This document shows, one piece after another, positions 53,662 through 63,380 of a stretch of DNA of 64,000 nt. The stretch comes from Polynucleobacter paneuropaeus. Its GTDB lineage: Bacteria > Pseudomonadota > Gammaproteobacteria > Burkholderiales > Burkholderiaceae. The DNA lies in assembly GCF_003261235.1 (NCBI RefSeq), contig NZ_CP030085.1:372001-436000 (forward strand), given 5' to 3'. Both the position numbers and the translations under genes were made by a program. The notes under the pieces were generated by a model. The model was not told the origin of the DNA. It searched no databases and saw only the letters and a list, made by a program, of their open reading frames with translations. Within the stretch, counting starts at the first letter, position 1. Every line of letters starts with the position of its first letter.

Positions 53662-54759
53662 ATGACGTTTGACCGCCGCATTTTCAATTTCGCTGCGGGT
53701 CCCGCCACTCTGCCAGAGGAGACTCTGAGGCAGGCTGCCGATGAAATGCTGAACTGGCATGGTCTAGGTAGCAGCGTCATGGAAATTAGCCACCGCAGCA
53801 AAGAGTTCATGGCAGTCTATGAAGAGACATTGCACGATCTGCGAACTCTAATGAACATTCCCAATGACTATGAGATTTTGCTCTTACAAGGTGGGGGTAT
53901 TGGTCAAAACGCGGCAATCCCAATGAATCTCATGGGTCTTGGCAAGAATGGTCCCAAGGCAGATTTTATTGTGACGGGTATTTGGTCCGAGAAATCTTTC
54001 AAGGAAGCTCAAAAGTATGGAGTGGCCCATCTAGCCGCTTCTTCAGAGGCAGAAAAATTCACCACTGTTCCGCCACGCTCCGCTTGGAACTTATCTAGCG
54101 ATGCCGCTTATGTTCACATCTGCGCAAATGAAACAATTGGTGGCGTTGAATTTGACCATGCGCCCGATGTTGGCAATGTGCCTTTAGTCGCGGACGTATC
54201 GAGCAACATTCTTTCAAAAGAAATGGATGTAAGCCAATACGGCGTCTTGTTCGCAGGCGCGCAAAAAAATATTGGGCCTTCTGGTGTCACAATTGTGATC
54301 GTGCGCAAAGATCTGTTGGGCCACTGCATGCCAATTACCCCATCAGTTTGGGATTGGGCCAAGGAGGCTGCCAATCAATCGATGTTGAATACTCCGCCTA
54401 CTTTTGCCATCTATATGGCTGGTCTTAGCTTCAAGTGGTTGTTAAAGCAGGGTGGTGTTAAAGCGATTGCTAAGCAGAATCAAGCCAAAGCCGATTTGCT
54501 TTATGAATGTATCGACCAAAGTAGTTTGTATGAGAACCGTATTGCCAAACTCTATCGCTCCAGAATGAACGTCACCTTCTTTTTGAAGGATGAGGCCTTG
54601 AACGCCGAGTTTCTGGCGCAATCCCATGCTGCAGGTTTGGTAGCATTGAGAGGTCACAAAGCAGTTGGTGGAATGCGGGCGAGTATCTACAATGCAATGC
54701 CTATAGAAGGTGTAAAAGCCTTGGTTGAATTTATGCGTGATTTTGAAAGGCGGGCTTAA
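53662..54759 (+). CDS. serC: Phosphoserine aminotransferase
   Basis: A 365-aa class V aminotransferase. The PLP lysine is in FAGAQKNIGPSGVT. The N-terminus FNFAAGPATLPEETLRQAADEML and LMNIPNDYEILLLQGGG are SerC hallmarks. It converts 3-phosphohydroxypyruvate to phosphoserine and also serves pyridoxine synthesis. The stop overlaps the pheA start (TAATG), so it starts the aromatic supra-operon. Confidence 0.96.
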   Translation: MTFDRRIFNFAAGPATLPEETLRQAADEMLNWHGLGSSVMEISHRSKEFMAVYEETLHDLRTLMNIPNDYEILLLQGGGIGQNAAIPMNLMGLGKNGPKADFIVTGIWSEKSFKEAQKYGVAHLAASSEAEKFTTVPPRSAWNLSSDAAYVHICANETIGGVEFDHAPDVGNVPLVADVSSNILSKEMDVSQYGVLFAGAQKNIGPSGVTIVIVRKDLLGHCMPITPSVWDWAKEAANQSMLNTPPTFAIYMAGLSFKWLLKQGGVKAIAKQNQAKADLLYECIDQSSLYENRIAKLYRSRMNVTFFLKDEALNAEFLAQSHAAGLVALRGHKAVGGMRASIYNAMPIEGVKALVEFMRDFERRA

Positions 54760-55841
54760 TGAGTACTGAAGAACAGCGACTTGCGCCCCTGCGTGACAAG
54801 ATTGATGCTCTGGATGCCAAGATCTTGGATCTGCTCTCACAGCGCGCCCAAGCCGCACAAGAAGTAGGGCATGTCAAAGGTGGATTTGCTTCACCAATAT
54901 TTCGTCCTGAGCGCGAGCGCCAAGTTGTGGCTAAGCTACAAGAGATCAATCAGGGTCCACTGCTGCCCGATGGGATTGCTGCTATCTGGCGTGAAGTGAT
55001 GTCTGCTTGTCGCGCTCTAGAGGCGCGCCAAACGATTGCATACCTCGGACCAGTGGGAACTTTTTCTGAGCAAGCTGCGCAAACCTATTTTGGTCAATCC
55101 ATCGCAGGTTTACCTTGCGTTAGTATCGATGAGGTCTTCAAGGCGGTTGAGAAGGGCGCAGCGCAATTTGGCGTTGTGCCAGTTGAAAACTCTAGTGAAG
55201 GCGCTATTTCTCGAACCTTAGACTTGTTGCTTGATGCTCCTGTGCAAATCAGCGGTGAAGTAGTGCTACCGATTCGTCATCACTTGTTGACCAAGAGTGG
55301 AAGCTTGGATGGGGTCACTACTGTCTGTGCCCATGCTCAAGCACTCGCCCAATGCCAACAGTGGTTGAGCGAGCATGCTCCTCAGTTAAAACGCCAAGCA
55401 GTTAGCAGTAATGCAGAAGCTGCTCGCATGGCTGCTGCTGATCCTACTTTAGCGGCGATTGCCGGTGAGCCTGCACAAATTGCTTACAGCTTACAAGCTG
55501 TGGCATCTCAAATTCAGGATGATCCCCATAATCGCACTCGCTTTGTAGTGATTGGCAACTATGTATGTCAAGCGACTGGTAATGATCAAACTTCACTGGT
55601 GTTATCTGTTGATAACCAACCTGGTGCTGTGCATCGCTTACTTGCTCCCTTGGCAAAGCATGGCGTCTCCATGAATCGTTTTGAGTCTCGTCCGGCGCGG
55701 AAGGGAACTTGGGAGTATCACTTCTTTATTGACGTGGCTGGCCATGCAGACGAAGAGAAGGTTGCTAAAGCATTAACTGAGCTCCAAGATACCGCAGCTT
55801 TCTATAAAAAGCTTGGCTCTTATCCTCGCTCATCAATTTGA
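54759..55841 (+). CDS. pheA: Bifunctional chorismate mutase/prephenate dehydratase
   Basis: A 360-aa P-protein with three domains: chorismate mutase (about 5-90, LRDKIDALDAKILDLLSQRAQ), prephenate dehydratase (about 95-275, GPVGTFSEQAAQTYFG and ENSSEGAISRTLDL) and a regulatory ACT domain (about 285-355, DNQPGAVHRLLAPLAKHGVSMNRFESRP). The ESRP motif supports feedback by phenylalanine. It starts within the serC stop and ends 2 nt before hisC. Confidence 0.96.
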   Translation: MSTEEQRLAPLRDKIDALDAKILDLLSQRAQAAQEVGHVKGGFASPIFRPERERQVVAKLQEINQGPLLPDGIAAIWREVMSACRALEARQTIAYLGPVGTFSEQAAQTYFGQSIAGLPCVSIDEVFKAVEKGAAQFGVVPVENSSEGAISRTLDLLLDAPVQISGEVVLPIRHHLLTKSGSLDGVTTVCAHAQALAQCQQWLSEHAPQLKRQAVSSNAEAARMAAADPTLAAIAGEPAQIAYSLQAVASQIQDDPHNRTRFVVIGNYVCQATGNDQTSLVLSVDNQPGAVHRLLAPLAKHGVSMNRFESRPARKGTWEYHFFIDVAGHADEEKVAKALTELQDTAAFYKKLGSYPRSSI

Positions 55842-55843
55842 TC

Positions 55844-56959
55844 ATGAGTTCTTTCGGTTTAAAACATATTCAGGCTATTGCACCATACGTTGGTGGTAGA
55901 CCCATCAGCGAGGTTGCGCGTGAATATGGTTTAGATGAGAGCAAGATTATCAAGCTGGCATCTAATGAAAATCCTCTAGGCATGCCTCAGTCGGCTCATG
56001 ATGCGATGCTTAAGGCAGCTAGTGACTTAGGTCGTTATCCCGATTCCAACGGTTTTGAGCTTAAGAAGGTTTTATCGGAGCGACTAGGTATTCCAACAAA
56101 CTGGATCACACTCGGCAATGGTAGTAATGACATTCTTGAGCTCACTGCGCGAGCAGTTGCGGATACCGATGATGAAATTATTTTCTCTAAGCATGCCTTT
56201 GCAGTTTATCCATTAGCTACTCAGGCAGTTGGGGCGCGCGCAATAGAAGTTGCTGCAACACCGTACTATGGCCATGATCTAGAGGCAATGCTCAAAGCCA
56301 TTCAGACTTCAGGTGCAAAAGCAAAATTGGTTTTTGTAGCAAATCCCAATAATCCGACTGGCAGCTATTTAAGCGCGCAAGAGATTGAAGCTTTTTTGGA
56401 GAAGGTTCCTGCTAATGTCATCGTAGTGCTAGACGAAGCCTACAACGAATACCTCTTACCCGATCAGCAATACAACGCAATCGATTGGGTAAAACGTTTT
56501 TCAAACTTGATCGTCTCACGGAGTTTTTCTAAGGCCTATGGTTTGGCGGGGCTGAGGATTGGCTACGGCATTGCACAGCCTGTCCTCACCGATTTACTCA
56601 ATCGTATTCGTCAACCCTTTAATGTGAATAGTTTGGCGCAAGCTGCAGCGATTGCAGCATTGCAAGACACAGCGTTCTTACAAAAAGGATACGACCTCAA
56701 TCGTGTGGGCTATCTCCAATTAACCGATGCCTTTGAAGAGATGGGATTGACATACTTGCCTTCCGCAGGTAATTTTGTTTTAGTTAAAGTGGGTGACGAG
56801 GCAGATGCTGGAGCGAAGGTGAATTTGGCTCTGCTCAAGCGCGGCATTATTGTGCGTCCAGTCGCAAATTATGGTTTGCCACAGTGGCTCAGAATTTCTA
56901 TTGGCCTGCCCGAAGAAAATGCGGCATTTATTGACGCCCTAAGAGCGATTCTGGGCTAA
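55844..56959 (+). CDS. hisC: Histidinol-phosphate/aromatic aminotransferase
   Basis: A 371-aa class I/II aminotransferase. The PLP lysine is in SRSFSKAYGLAGLRIGYG, and ENPLGMP plus NPNNPTGSYL are family motifs. In this position (pheA-hisC-tyrA) the enzyme is known in Burkholderiales as a HisC-type aminotransferase that may serve both histidine and aromatic synthesis. ATG 55844 follows the pheA stop by 2 nt; the overlapping TTG at 55838 is less likely. Confidence 0.93.
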   Translation: MSSFGLKHIQAIAPYVGGRPISEVAREYGLDESKIIKLASNENPLGMPQSAHDAMLKAASDLGRYPDSNGFELKKVLSERLGIPTNWITLGNGSNDILELTARAVADTDDEIIFSKHAFAVYPLATQAVGARAIEVAATPYYGHDLEAMLKAIQTSGAKAKLVFVANPNNPTGSYLSAQEIEAFLEKVPANVIVVLDEAYNEYLLPDQQYNAIDWVKRFSNLIVSRSFSKAYGLAGLRIGYGIAQPVLTDLLNRIRQPFNVNSLAQAAAIAALQDTAFLQKGYDLNRVGYLQLTDAFEEMGLTYLPSAGNFVLVKVGDEADAGAKVNLALLKRGIIVRPVANYGLPQWLRISIGLPEENAAFIDALRAILG

Positions 56960-56962
56960 GTG

Positions 56963-57832
56963 ATGACAAAACCAAACTACGGCGTGGTATCAATTGTTGG
57001 CGTGGGCCTGATTGGTGCCTCGCTTGGTTTGGCACTAAAGCAGGCTGGAGTAGTCACCAAAGTACTTGGTGTTGGCCGAAGCCAGTTGAATTTGGAGCAA
57101 GCATTAAAGATTGGTGCGATCGATGGTGCAGTGGATTTAGTCGACGCTGCCAAGCAATCTGATTTGATTGTCCTATGTGTGCCCGTTGCGCAAATGCGCG
57201 CTACCTTTGCAGCTATCGAACCCCATCTTGCCTCTAAGACTTTAATTACCGATGCTGGTAGTACCAAAGGTGATGTTATTTTGGCTGCTAAAGAAGTCTT
57301 AGGTAAGAAAGCTTGCCAATTTGTACCTGCGCATCCAATTGCTGGCGGCGCTCAGCATGGTGCATCTGCTGCTAAAGCCGATTTGTTCTTCGGTAAGCAA
57401 GTCATTATTTGCCCTCTGCAAGAAAATTCTCCGCAAGATATCGCATTGATTGAGAAGTTTTGGCAGGCAGTGGGTGCGCTAGTAAAAATGCTTTCGAGTG
57501 TGCAACACGATGCTATTTATGCAGCAGTCTCCCATCTGCCCCACATACTCTCTTACGCTCTGATGGCAAGTGTGATCAATTCTGAAGACGCTGCAGATAA
57601 ATTAAGTCACATTGGTGCAGGCTTTAAAGATTTTACCCGGATTGCAGCCTCAAGTCCTGAGATGTGGCGTGACATCTGCTTGGCTAACAGTACTTCAATC
57701 CTCAAAGAGTTAGATCAATATTTGGCGATCGTTCAGCATTTACGTAAATTGATTGCAGACAATGATGGCGCTGGAATTGAAAGGCTATTTGCAAAAGCGA
57801 GTAAAGCGCGACAAGACTTGGATGCAAGCTAA
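56963..57832 (+). CDS. tyrA: Prephenate (arogenate) dehydrogenase
   Basis: A 289-aa NAD(P)-dependent enzyme. The dinucleotide motif [14 protein letters not shown] is at about 12-25, followed by [32 protein letters not shown] and the catalytic His region [11 protein letters not shown]. It oxidises prephenate or arogenate on the way to tyrosine. ATG 56963 is preferred; a GTG 3 nt before it is the alternative. Its stop overlaps the aroA start (TAATG). Confidence 0.94.
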   Translation: MTKPNYGVVSIVGVGLIGASLGLALKQAGVVTKVLGVGRSQLNLEQALKIGAIDGAVDLVDAAKQSDLIVLCVPVAQMRATFAAIEPHLASKTLITDAGSTKGDVILAAKEVLGKKACQFVPAHPIAGGAQHGASAAKADLFFGKQVIICPLQENSPQDIALIEKFWQAVGALVKMLSSVQHDAIYAAVSHLPHILSYALMASVINSEDAADKLSHIGAGFKDFTRIAASSPEMWRDICLANSTSILKELDQYLAIVQHLRKLIADNDGAGIERLFAKASKARQDLDAS

Positions 57833-59160
57833 TGACTGCTTCTCCCAGTATCACAATCGGTCCATTGGCGCGAGCCCAAGGCGCAGTAGTTCTACCAGGA
57901 TCTAAGAGTATTTCAAATCGAGTGCTACTGTTAGCGGCGCTCTCAAATGGTAAAACCACACTAAAGAATCTCTTAGATGCCGACGATACGCAAGTGATGC
58001 GTAATGCTTTGCGTAAGCTGGGTGTATCCGTTACTGACCAACCTAATCAAGTCTGCGTGATCGAAGGATGTGGCGGACATTTCCCAGTCAGGGATGCAGA
58101 TTTATTCATGGGTAATGCTGGTACCGCCATTCGCCCACTCACTGCTGCGCTTGCGATGCAAGGCGGAGACTATCGTCTATCGGGCGTGCCGCGCATGCAT
58201 GAAAGGCCCATTCAGGATTTAGTCGATGGTCTTCGTCAAGTCGGTGCAAAGATTACTTATGAGTTACAAGAGGGCTACCCACCGATTCAGATCGGGGCTG
58301 CCCCAATCAAGATTACCGATATTGTGAAGGTACGGGGTGATGTATCGAGCCAGTTTTTAACTGCGCTATTGATGGCATTACCTCTGGTAGCCAAAGAGCC
58401 GATTCGAATCGAAGTAATCGGAGAGCTGATTTCTCGACCTTATATCGATATCACGCTCAAACTCATGTCGCGTTTTGGTGTGAAAGTCATTTGTCCTGAT
58501 GCACAAAGTTTTATCATCCCCCCGAAAATAAGCGACCAGGTCTACTCCAGTCCAGGCGAGTTACTCGTTGAAGGGGATGCTTCATCAGCTTCATATTTTT
58601 TGGCGCTTGGCGCCATTGGTGCTGGCCCCGTGAAAGTCTTGGGTGTAGGATCCAATAGTATTCAGGGTGATGTGGCTTTTGCAGATGCCTTAGCCAAGAT
58701 GGGCGCTAACATTACTGCAACAGATGAATCGATTGAGGTCTCTGGAGTAAGCAATTCAAGCGGCAAGCTCAAGGGAATTACTTTGGATTGCACCGAGATT
58801 CCTGATGCAGCAATGACTTTAGCAGTCGTTGCTTTATTTGCTGAAGGGCAAACGCGTCTGAATAATATTGCCAGTTGGCGCGTTAAGGAAACCGATCGTA
58901 TTGCGGCAATCGCAACCGAATTGCGTAAGCTTGGCGCCGCTGTGGAGGAGGGTGCTGATTACATTACGGTAGAAGCTCCAGCCAAATTGGCTGATTGGAA
59001 ATCTCCTGCAAGTGGAATTGATACGTACGATGATCATCGGATGGCAATGTGTTTTTCGCTCGCTGCCTTTGGCCCCAATGCCCTCAAGATCAATGATCCC
59101 AATTGCGTTGCAAAAACCTTCCCTGCGTACTTTGCTGAATTTGCCAAGATTGTTTCCTAG
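57832..59160 (+). CDS. aroA: 5-enolpyruvylshikimate-3-phosphate (EPSP) synthase
   Basis: A 442-aa two-domain enzyme of the shikimate pathway. Visible are [17 protein letters not shown] (PEP/S3P site), [17 protein letters not shown], the catalytic Asp region and [16 protein letters not shown], plus [13 protein letters not shown]. The [10 protein letters not shown] block is the class I form (glyphosate-sensitive type by motif). It starts within the tyrA stop. cmk follows after 6 nt. Confidence 0.96.
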   Translation: MTASPSITIGPLARAQGAVVLPGSKSISNRVLLLAALSNGKTTLKNLLDADDTQVMRNALRKLGVSVTDQPNQVCVIEGCGGHFPVRDADLFMGNAGTAIRPLTAALAMQGGDYRLSGVPRMHERPIQDLVDGLRQVGAKITYELQEGYPPIQIGAAPIKITDIVKVRGDVSSQFLTALLMALPLVAKEPIRIEVIGELISRPYIDITLKLMSRFGVKVICPDAQSFIIPPKISDQVYSSPGELLVEGDASSASYFLALGAIGAGPVKVLGVGSNSIQGDVAFADALAKMGANITATDESIEVSGVSNSSGKLKGITLDCTEIPDAAMTLAVVALFAEGQTRLNNIASWRVKETDRIAAIATELRKLGAAVEEGADYITVEAPAKLADWKSPASGIDTYDDHRMAMCFSLAAFGPNALKINDPNCVAKTFPAYFAEFAKIVS

Positions 59161-59166
59161 ATCGCT

Positions 59167-59829
59167 ATGAATTTGCCCCCAGTTATCGCTATTGATGGAC
59201 CCACCGCCTCTGGCAAAGGGACGGTCGCATCCTTGGTAGCTCAGAAGCTGGGCTTTCATTATTTGGACAGTGGCGCTTTGTATCGTTTAGTTGCGCTTGC
59301 TAGTCAAAAAGAGGACATTGATGTCAACAATGGCCCTGCCTTGGGTCGGTTAGCAGAAAACCTTCAGATTAGCTTCAGAGATGGCCAAATTTTCCTCGGG
59401 GGCGAGAAGGTAACGCAAGCCATTCGGACTGAGGCTAATGGGCTGCGAGCTTCAAATATAGCTACTCAGCCATCAGTTCGGGGGGCTTTAGTGGGCCTGC
59501 AGCGTAGTTTTAGGCAAAAACCCGGCCTAGTAGCCGATGGGCGAGATATGGCCAGCGTTATCTTTCCAGACGCCAGTTTGAAGGTTTTTCTGACGGCCAG
59601 CGCCTCAGCTAGAGCCGAGCGTCGGTATAAGCAATTGATAGCTAAGGGAATTTCTGCTAAACTAGAAGACTTGCTGCAGGATTTAGAAGAGCGTGACGCC
59701 AGAGACAGTAGTCGAGGTGCCTCCCCTTTAGTTCTTGCAAAAGGTGCGCAAGTGCTTGAAACATCGAATTTATCGATCGATCAAGCGGTCCAAACGGTGT
59801 TGGATTGGTACCAATCCACATCAGCGTAA
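59167..59829 (+). CDS. cmk: Cytidylate kinase
   Basis: A 220-aa nucleoside monophosphate kinase. The P-loop is [17 protein letters not shown]; other features are [38 protein letters not shown] and the ERDARDSSR lid. It phosphorylates CMP and dCMP. It is 6 nt after aroA and is followed by rpsA after a 126-nt leader region, the conserved cmk-rpsA order. Confidence 0.95.
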   Translation: MNLPPVIAIDGPTASGKGTVASLVAQKLGFHYLDSGALYRLVALASQKEDIDVNNGPALGRLAENLQISFRDGQIFLGGEKVTQAIRTEANGLRASNIATQPSVRGALVGLQRSFRQKPGLVADGRDMASVIFPDASLKVFLTASASARAERRYKQLIAKGISAKLEDLLQDLEERDARDSSRGASPLVLAKGAQVLETSNLSIDQAVQTVLDWYQSTSA

Positions 59830-59920
59830 GTAGTTGAATGCAGTAGTTTTTTGGCGTCTTCGGAAGCTCCACAACGCGATTTCTTAATCAGCGTGTTTCT
59901 TGAGACTTTTACAACCTAAC

Positions 59921-59939
59921 CCGTCAGGCCTTCTGACGG
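59921..59939 (+). promoter_or_regulatory. Hairpin in the rpsA leader
   Basis: CCGTCAG and CTGACGG form a perfect 7-bp stem with a GCCTT loop, ending 16 nt before the rpsA ATG. The start itself has only a weak Shine-Dalgarno match. E. coli rpsA is known to use leader hairpins instead of a strong Shine-Dalgarno for S1 autoregulation, so this may act similarly (inference). There is no T-run, so it is not a terminator. Confidence 0.5.
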
Positions 59940-59955
59940 CACAAAGTGAATAAAC

Positions 59956-61629
59956 ATGTCTGAATCATTTGCAGAACTATTTGAAGAATCATTAACCCGA
60001 TCGAATATGAAGACCGGCCAAGTTATTTCGGCTGAAGTCCTCCGCATCGACCATAACTTCGTTGTTGTTAACGCTGGTTTGAAGTCTGAAGCGTTTATTC
60101 CTGTTGAAGAATTCCATAACGACGCTGGCGAAATTGAAGTAAGCCCTGGCGACTTCGTTTCTGTTGCGATCGATGCCCTTGAAAACGGCTACGGCGACAC
60201 CATCCTCTCACGCGATAAAGCAAAACGCTTAGCGTCTTGGATGAATCTAGAAAAAGCACTCGAGCAAGCTGAGATTGTTACTGGTACGGTTACCGGTAAA
60301 GTTAAAGGCGGCTTAACAGTAATGGTGAACGGTATCCGCGCATTCTTGCCTGGCTCACTCGTTGACACCCGTCCTATTAAAGACACCAGCCCTTACGAGG
60401 GCAAGACCATGGAGTTCAAGGTTATCAAGTTGGACCGTAAGCGTAACAACGTTGTCTTGTCACGTCGTGCAGTGGTTGAAGCTAGCCAAGGTAAAGAGCG
60501 TGCTGAGTTGATGTCGAATCTTAAAGAAGGTGCAGTAGTGACTGGCCTCGTTAAGAACATTACTGACTACGGCGCATTCGTTGACCTTGGTGGTATCGAT
60601 GGCCTCTTGCACATTACCGATTTGGCATGGCGTCGTGTGCGTCACCCAAGCGAGATGTTGACTGTTGGTCAAGAAGTTACCGCTAAGATTTTGAAATTCG
60701 ATCAAGAGAAGAATCGTGTATCCCTCGGTGTAAAACAACTTGGTGATGATCCTTGGGTTGGTATCGCTCGTCGTTACCCACCAAATACCCGTTTATTCGG
60801 CAAAGTAACCAACTTGACTGACTACGGCGCATTCGTTGAAATCGAGAGCGGTATTGAAGGTCTCGTTCACGTTTCAGAAATGGACTGGACCAATAAGAAC
60901 GTTGCTCCAAGTAAAGCAACTGCTTTGGGTACTGAAGTTGAAGTTATGGTTTTGGATATTGATGAAGACAAGCGTCGTATTAGCTTGGGTATCAAGCAGT
61001 GCAAAGCCAATCCATGGGAAGAGTTTTCACGCGCCCATCAAAAGGGTGACAAGTTAAGCGGTGCAATCAAGTCAATTACTGACTTTGGTGTATTCATTGG
61101 CTTGCCTGGCGGCATCGATGGTCTGGTTCATCTTTCCGATATCTCTTGGAATGAGCCTGGCGAAGAGGCTGTTAAGAAATATAAAAAAGGTGACGAAGTT
61201 GAAGCTACTGTATTGGCGATTGATGTTGAGAAAGAGCGTATCTCTCTCGGTATCAAACAATTGTCTGGCGACCCATTCAACAACTACACATCTGTTAGCG
61301 ACAAGGGTAGTCTTGTTACTGGCACTGTGAAGGCTGTTGATGCTAAAGGTGCAACCATTCATTTGGCTGACGAAGTTGAAGCTTACTTACGTGCTTCTGA
61401 AATCTCAACCGATCGCGTTGAAGATGCACGTAATGTATTGAAAGAGGGTGATAGCGTGACTGCTATGATCATTAATATTGATCGTAAGTCCCGCGTCATC
61501 AATCTTTCGATTAAGGCAAAAGATAGCTCTGATCAACAAGATGCAATGAGCAAGCTCCAAGGTGATGCGCAGTCTGGCACCACCAACTTGGGTGCTTTGC
61601 TTAAAGCAAAAATGGACAATCAAGGCTAA
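59956..61629 (+). CDS. rpsA: 30S ribosomal protein S1
   Basis: A 557-aa protein with six S1 (OB-fold) domains. The repeated pattern [13 protein letters not shown] is visible at [43 protein letters not shown] and [22 protein letters not shown]. It brings mRNA to the small subunit. The message region encoding domains 3 and 4 contains a 23-bp exact direct repeat (60562-60584 and 60817-60839). A strong terminator follows. Confidence 0.97.
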   Translation: MSESFAELFEESLTRSNMKTGQVISAEVLRIDHNFVVVNAGLKSEAFIPVEEFHNDAGEIEVSPGDFVSVAIDALENGYGDTILSRDKAKRLASWMNLEKALEQAEIVTGTVTGKVKGGLTVMVNGIRAFLPGSLVDTRPIKDTSPYEGKTMEFKVIKLDRKRNNVVLSRRAVVEASQGKERAELMSNLKEGAVVTGLVKNITDYGAFVDLGGIDGLLHITDLAWRRVRHPSEMLTVGQEVTAKILKFDQEKNRVSLGVKQLGDDPWVGIARRYPPNTRLFGKVTNLTDYGAFVEIESGIEGLVHVSEMDWTNKNVAPSKATALGTEVEVMVLDIDEDKRRISLGIKQCKANPWEEFSRAHQKGDKLSGAIKSITDFGVFIGLPGGIDGLVHLSDISWNEPGEEAVKKYKKGDEVEATVLAIDVEKERISLGIKQLSGDPFNNYTSVSDKGSLVTGTVKAVDAKGATIHLADEVEAYLRASEISTDRVEDARNVLKEGDSVTAMIINIDRKSRVINLSIKAKDSSDQQDAMSKLQGDAQSGTTNLGALLKAKMDNQG

Positions 61630-61637
61630 ATCAATAT

Positions 61638-61670
61638 CGCCGTCTCCAGAGTTGGGGACGGCGGTTTTTT
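61638..61670 (+). terminator. Rho-independent terminator after rpsA
   Basis: CGCCGTCTCC and GGGGACGGCG pair in a 10-bp stem (one G-U) with an AGAGTT loop and a G plus TTTTTT tail. It lies 8 nt after the rpsA stop and 12 nt before ihfB, so ihfB may depend partly on read-through or on its own promoter. Confidence 0.9.
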
Positions 61671-61681
61671 ATTGATAGATC

Positions 61682-62026
61682 ATGTCAGATCAAGAGCAAC
61701 AAGCAATCACACGCTCCGAACTTGTGGAGAGCCTGGCGGAACAGTTTCCCCAGTTGCTTCCAAGGGATGTAGAGCTGGCCGTCAAAACATTGTTGGACAC
61801 CATGACCCACGCTTTGGCCGAAGGCAAGCGGATTGAGTTACGGGGTGTTGGCAGTTTTGTTTTGCACAGCCGTCCTGCTAGAACTGGACGCAACCCTAAG
61901 TCTGGCGAGAAAGTGCTTATTCCAGAAAAACGGGTGCCACACTTTAAGCCTGGTAAAGAGTTACGCGAACGGGTTGATTACAAGCCACTGAAGCAGTCAG
62001 GGCCCAAAGAGGGTTCTGGTGCCTAA
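61682..62026 (+). CDS. ihfB: Integration host factor subunit beta
   Basis: A 114-aa DNA-bending protein. [17 protein letters not shown] at the N-terminus and the IHF/HU DNA-binding arm [24 protein letters not shown] with [16 protein letters not shown] are clear. The last 18 residues ([15 protein letters not shown] and neighbours) extend beyond the 94-aa E. coli IhfB as a basic, disordered tail. It pairs with IhfA elsewhere. A hairpin terminator follows 20 nt after the stop. Confidence 0.94.
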   Translation: MSDQEQQAITRSELVESLAEQFPQLLPRDVELAVKTLLDTMTHALAEGKRIELRGVGSFVLHSRPARTGRNPKSGEKVLIPEKRVPHFKPGKELRERVDYKPLKQSGPKEGSGA

Positions 62027-62045
62027 TCATTCGGCAAACCACCAG

Positions 62046-62068
62046 TGGTCCATTCGGACCATTTTTTT
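62046..62068 (+). terminator. Rho-independent terminator between ihfB and lapB
   Basis: TGGTCC and GGACCA form a perfect 6-bp stem with an ATTC loop followed by seven T. The short stem suggests partial termination. Confidence 0.8.
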
Positions 62069-62086
62069 ATTAAAGAGCCTAGCGCT

Positions 62087-63298
62087 ATGATTCAGATCGC
62101 TACCGCTTGGTTATTTCTTATTCCAATTTTATTTGGTTTGGGTTGGATGGCGGCACGCTGGGATCTTGGACTTGAGAACCGGATGGATGAGCGTGAACGT
62201 TTACGTCAACAGCGCTCTACCTTTAAAGGCCTAAGCCTATTATTGAACGAGCAACCTGATCAAGCAATTGAAACTCTGGTGAAAATTGCACAGCTTGATC
62301 CAGAAACTATTGAACTTCATTTTTCCTTAGGAAATCTATTTCGCCGCCGCGGTGAAACTGAACGTGCGATTCGGGTACATCAACACTTAGCCAATCGAGA
62401 TGATTTAAAGCCGCGTGATCGGGATCATGCTGCTTATGAGCTCGGTAGAGACTTTCTGCGTGCTGGTTTATTGGATCGTGCTGAAGCCTCATTGAACCGC
62501 GTTGGAGAAGGCAAATATGCTGCTCCAGCAAAAGAGAGCTTGCTCGAGATGTATCAGATCGAGCGAGATTGGCAAAAAGCGATCATTGCTGCACAGGAGT
62601 TGGAATCACTTCAAAGCAAGCCCCATCAAATAGAAATCGCTCAGTTTCATTGCGAGTTAGGTCAAGAGGCATTGCGCCGCCAGGATTTAGTCGGGGCAGA
62701 ACAATCGATCACTCGCGCACTTCAAGCGGTGCCCAATCATGCACGTGCCCTCATTTTGCAAGGCGATTATTTGATGGCGATGGATCGTCCTGTGCAAGCG
62801 ATTGAGACTTGGAGCGTGCTTACTAAGCTACATCCTGCTTACATGCATTTGCTGGCCGACCGTTGGATGCTTGCCCATACCAATTTGAATAAAGCTGAAG
62901 AGGGCTTGGATCGCTTGGTGGACTTGTTAAAAACCCAAGCATCAGGTGAATTGCTGGATATTGTTCACAAGCACATCACCCAATTAAGGGGCTCTCATGT
63001 TGCACAGACCATGCTAGTTGAGGTGATGCAGAGCTCACCCAGTTTGAGTGCCTTATCCAAGCTTGCCGAAACCCGTTTAGCTCTAGCACAAAGCAATGGC
63101 TCTGACGATAAGGTTGCAGAGATCAAGGCTATTTTGGGCTTATTAAAGCAGCGTACGACTAGCCTAGCCCGCTATACCTGCGGTAATTGTGGCTTTAGAG
63201 CCCGTCGTTTTTACTGGCAGTGCCCTGGGTGCAATCATTGGGAAGCGTATTCTCCTAGAAGAAGCGAAGGGGTGGCTCCTAGCGGACCATCAATGTGA
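62087..63298 (+). CDS. lapB: Lipopolysaccharide assembly protein LapB (TPR, rubredoxin-like)
   Basis: A 403-aa protein with an N-terminal membrane anchor (AWLFLIPILFGLGWMAARWD, about 5-24), a series of TPR repeats (for example ELHFSLGNLFRRRGETERAI) and a C-terminal rubredoxin-type metal site YTCGNCGFRARRFYWQCPGC. LapB (YciM) acts with FtsH to control LpxC and so LPS amount. The ATG at 62087 fits the family; an upstream frame opening at 62045 overlaps the terminator. The usual partner lapA is absent between ihfB and lapB. Confidence 0.94.
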   Translation: MIQIATAWLFLIPILFGLGWMAARWDLGLENRMDERERLRQQRSTFKGLSLLLNEQPDQAIETLVKIAQLDPETIELHFSLGNLFRRRGETERAIRVHQHLANRDDLKPRDRDHAAYELGRDFLRAGLLDRAEASLNRVGEGKYAAPAKESLLEMYQIERDWQKAIIAAQELESLQSKPHQIEIAQFHCELGQEALRRQDLVGAEQSITRALQAVPNHARALILQGDYLMAMDRPVQAIETWSVLTKLHPAYMHLLADRWMLAHTNLNKAEEGLDRLVDLLKTQASGELLDIVHKHITQLRGSHVAQTMLVEVMQSSPSLSALSKLAETRLALAQSNGSDDKVAEIKAILGLLKQRTTSLARYTCGNCGFRARRFYWQCPGCNHWEAYSPRRSEGVAPSGPSM

Positions 63299-63324
63299 TT
63301 GGTAGATAAAGAGAATTAACTAAT

Positions 63325-63352
63325 TCGTCATTAAATTACAGTTTAATGACGA
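63325..63352. promoter_or_regulatory. Perfect inverted repeat upstream of ugd, possible operator
   Basis: TCGTCATTAAA and TTTAATGACGA are perfect 11-bp arms around TTACAG, ending 28 bp before the ugd start codon. There is no T-run, so it is not a clear terminator. It may be a dimeric regulator site or an RNA hairpin in the leader. Confidence 0.45.
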
Positions 63353-63380
63353 TTACATTATTAAATCAGTCGGAGGCGTT

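Noticed and set aside
54442..54858. A 138-aa minus-strand frame across serC/pheA
   Set aside because: It is a shadow frame over two overlapping conserved genes and lacks a start signal.
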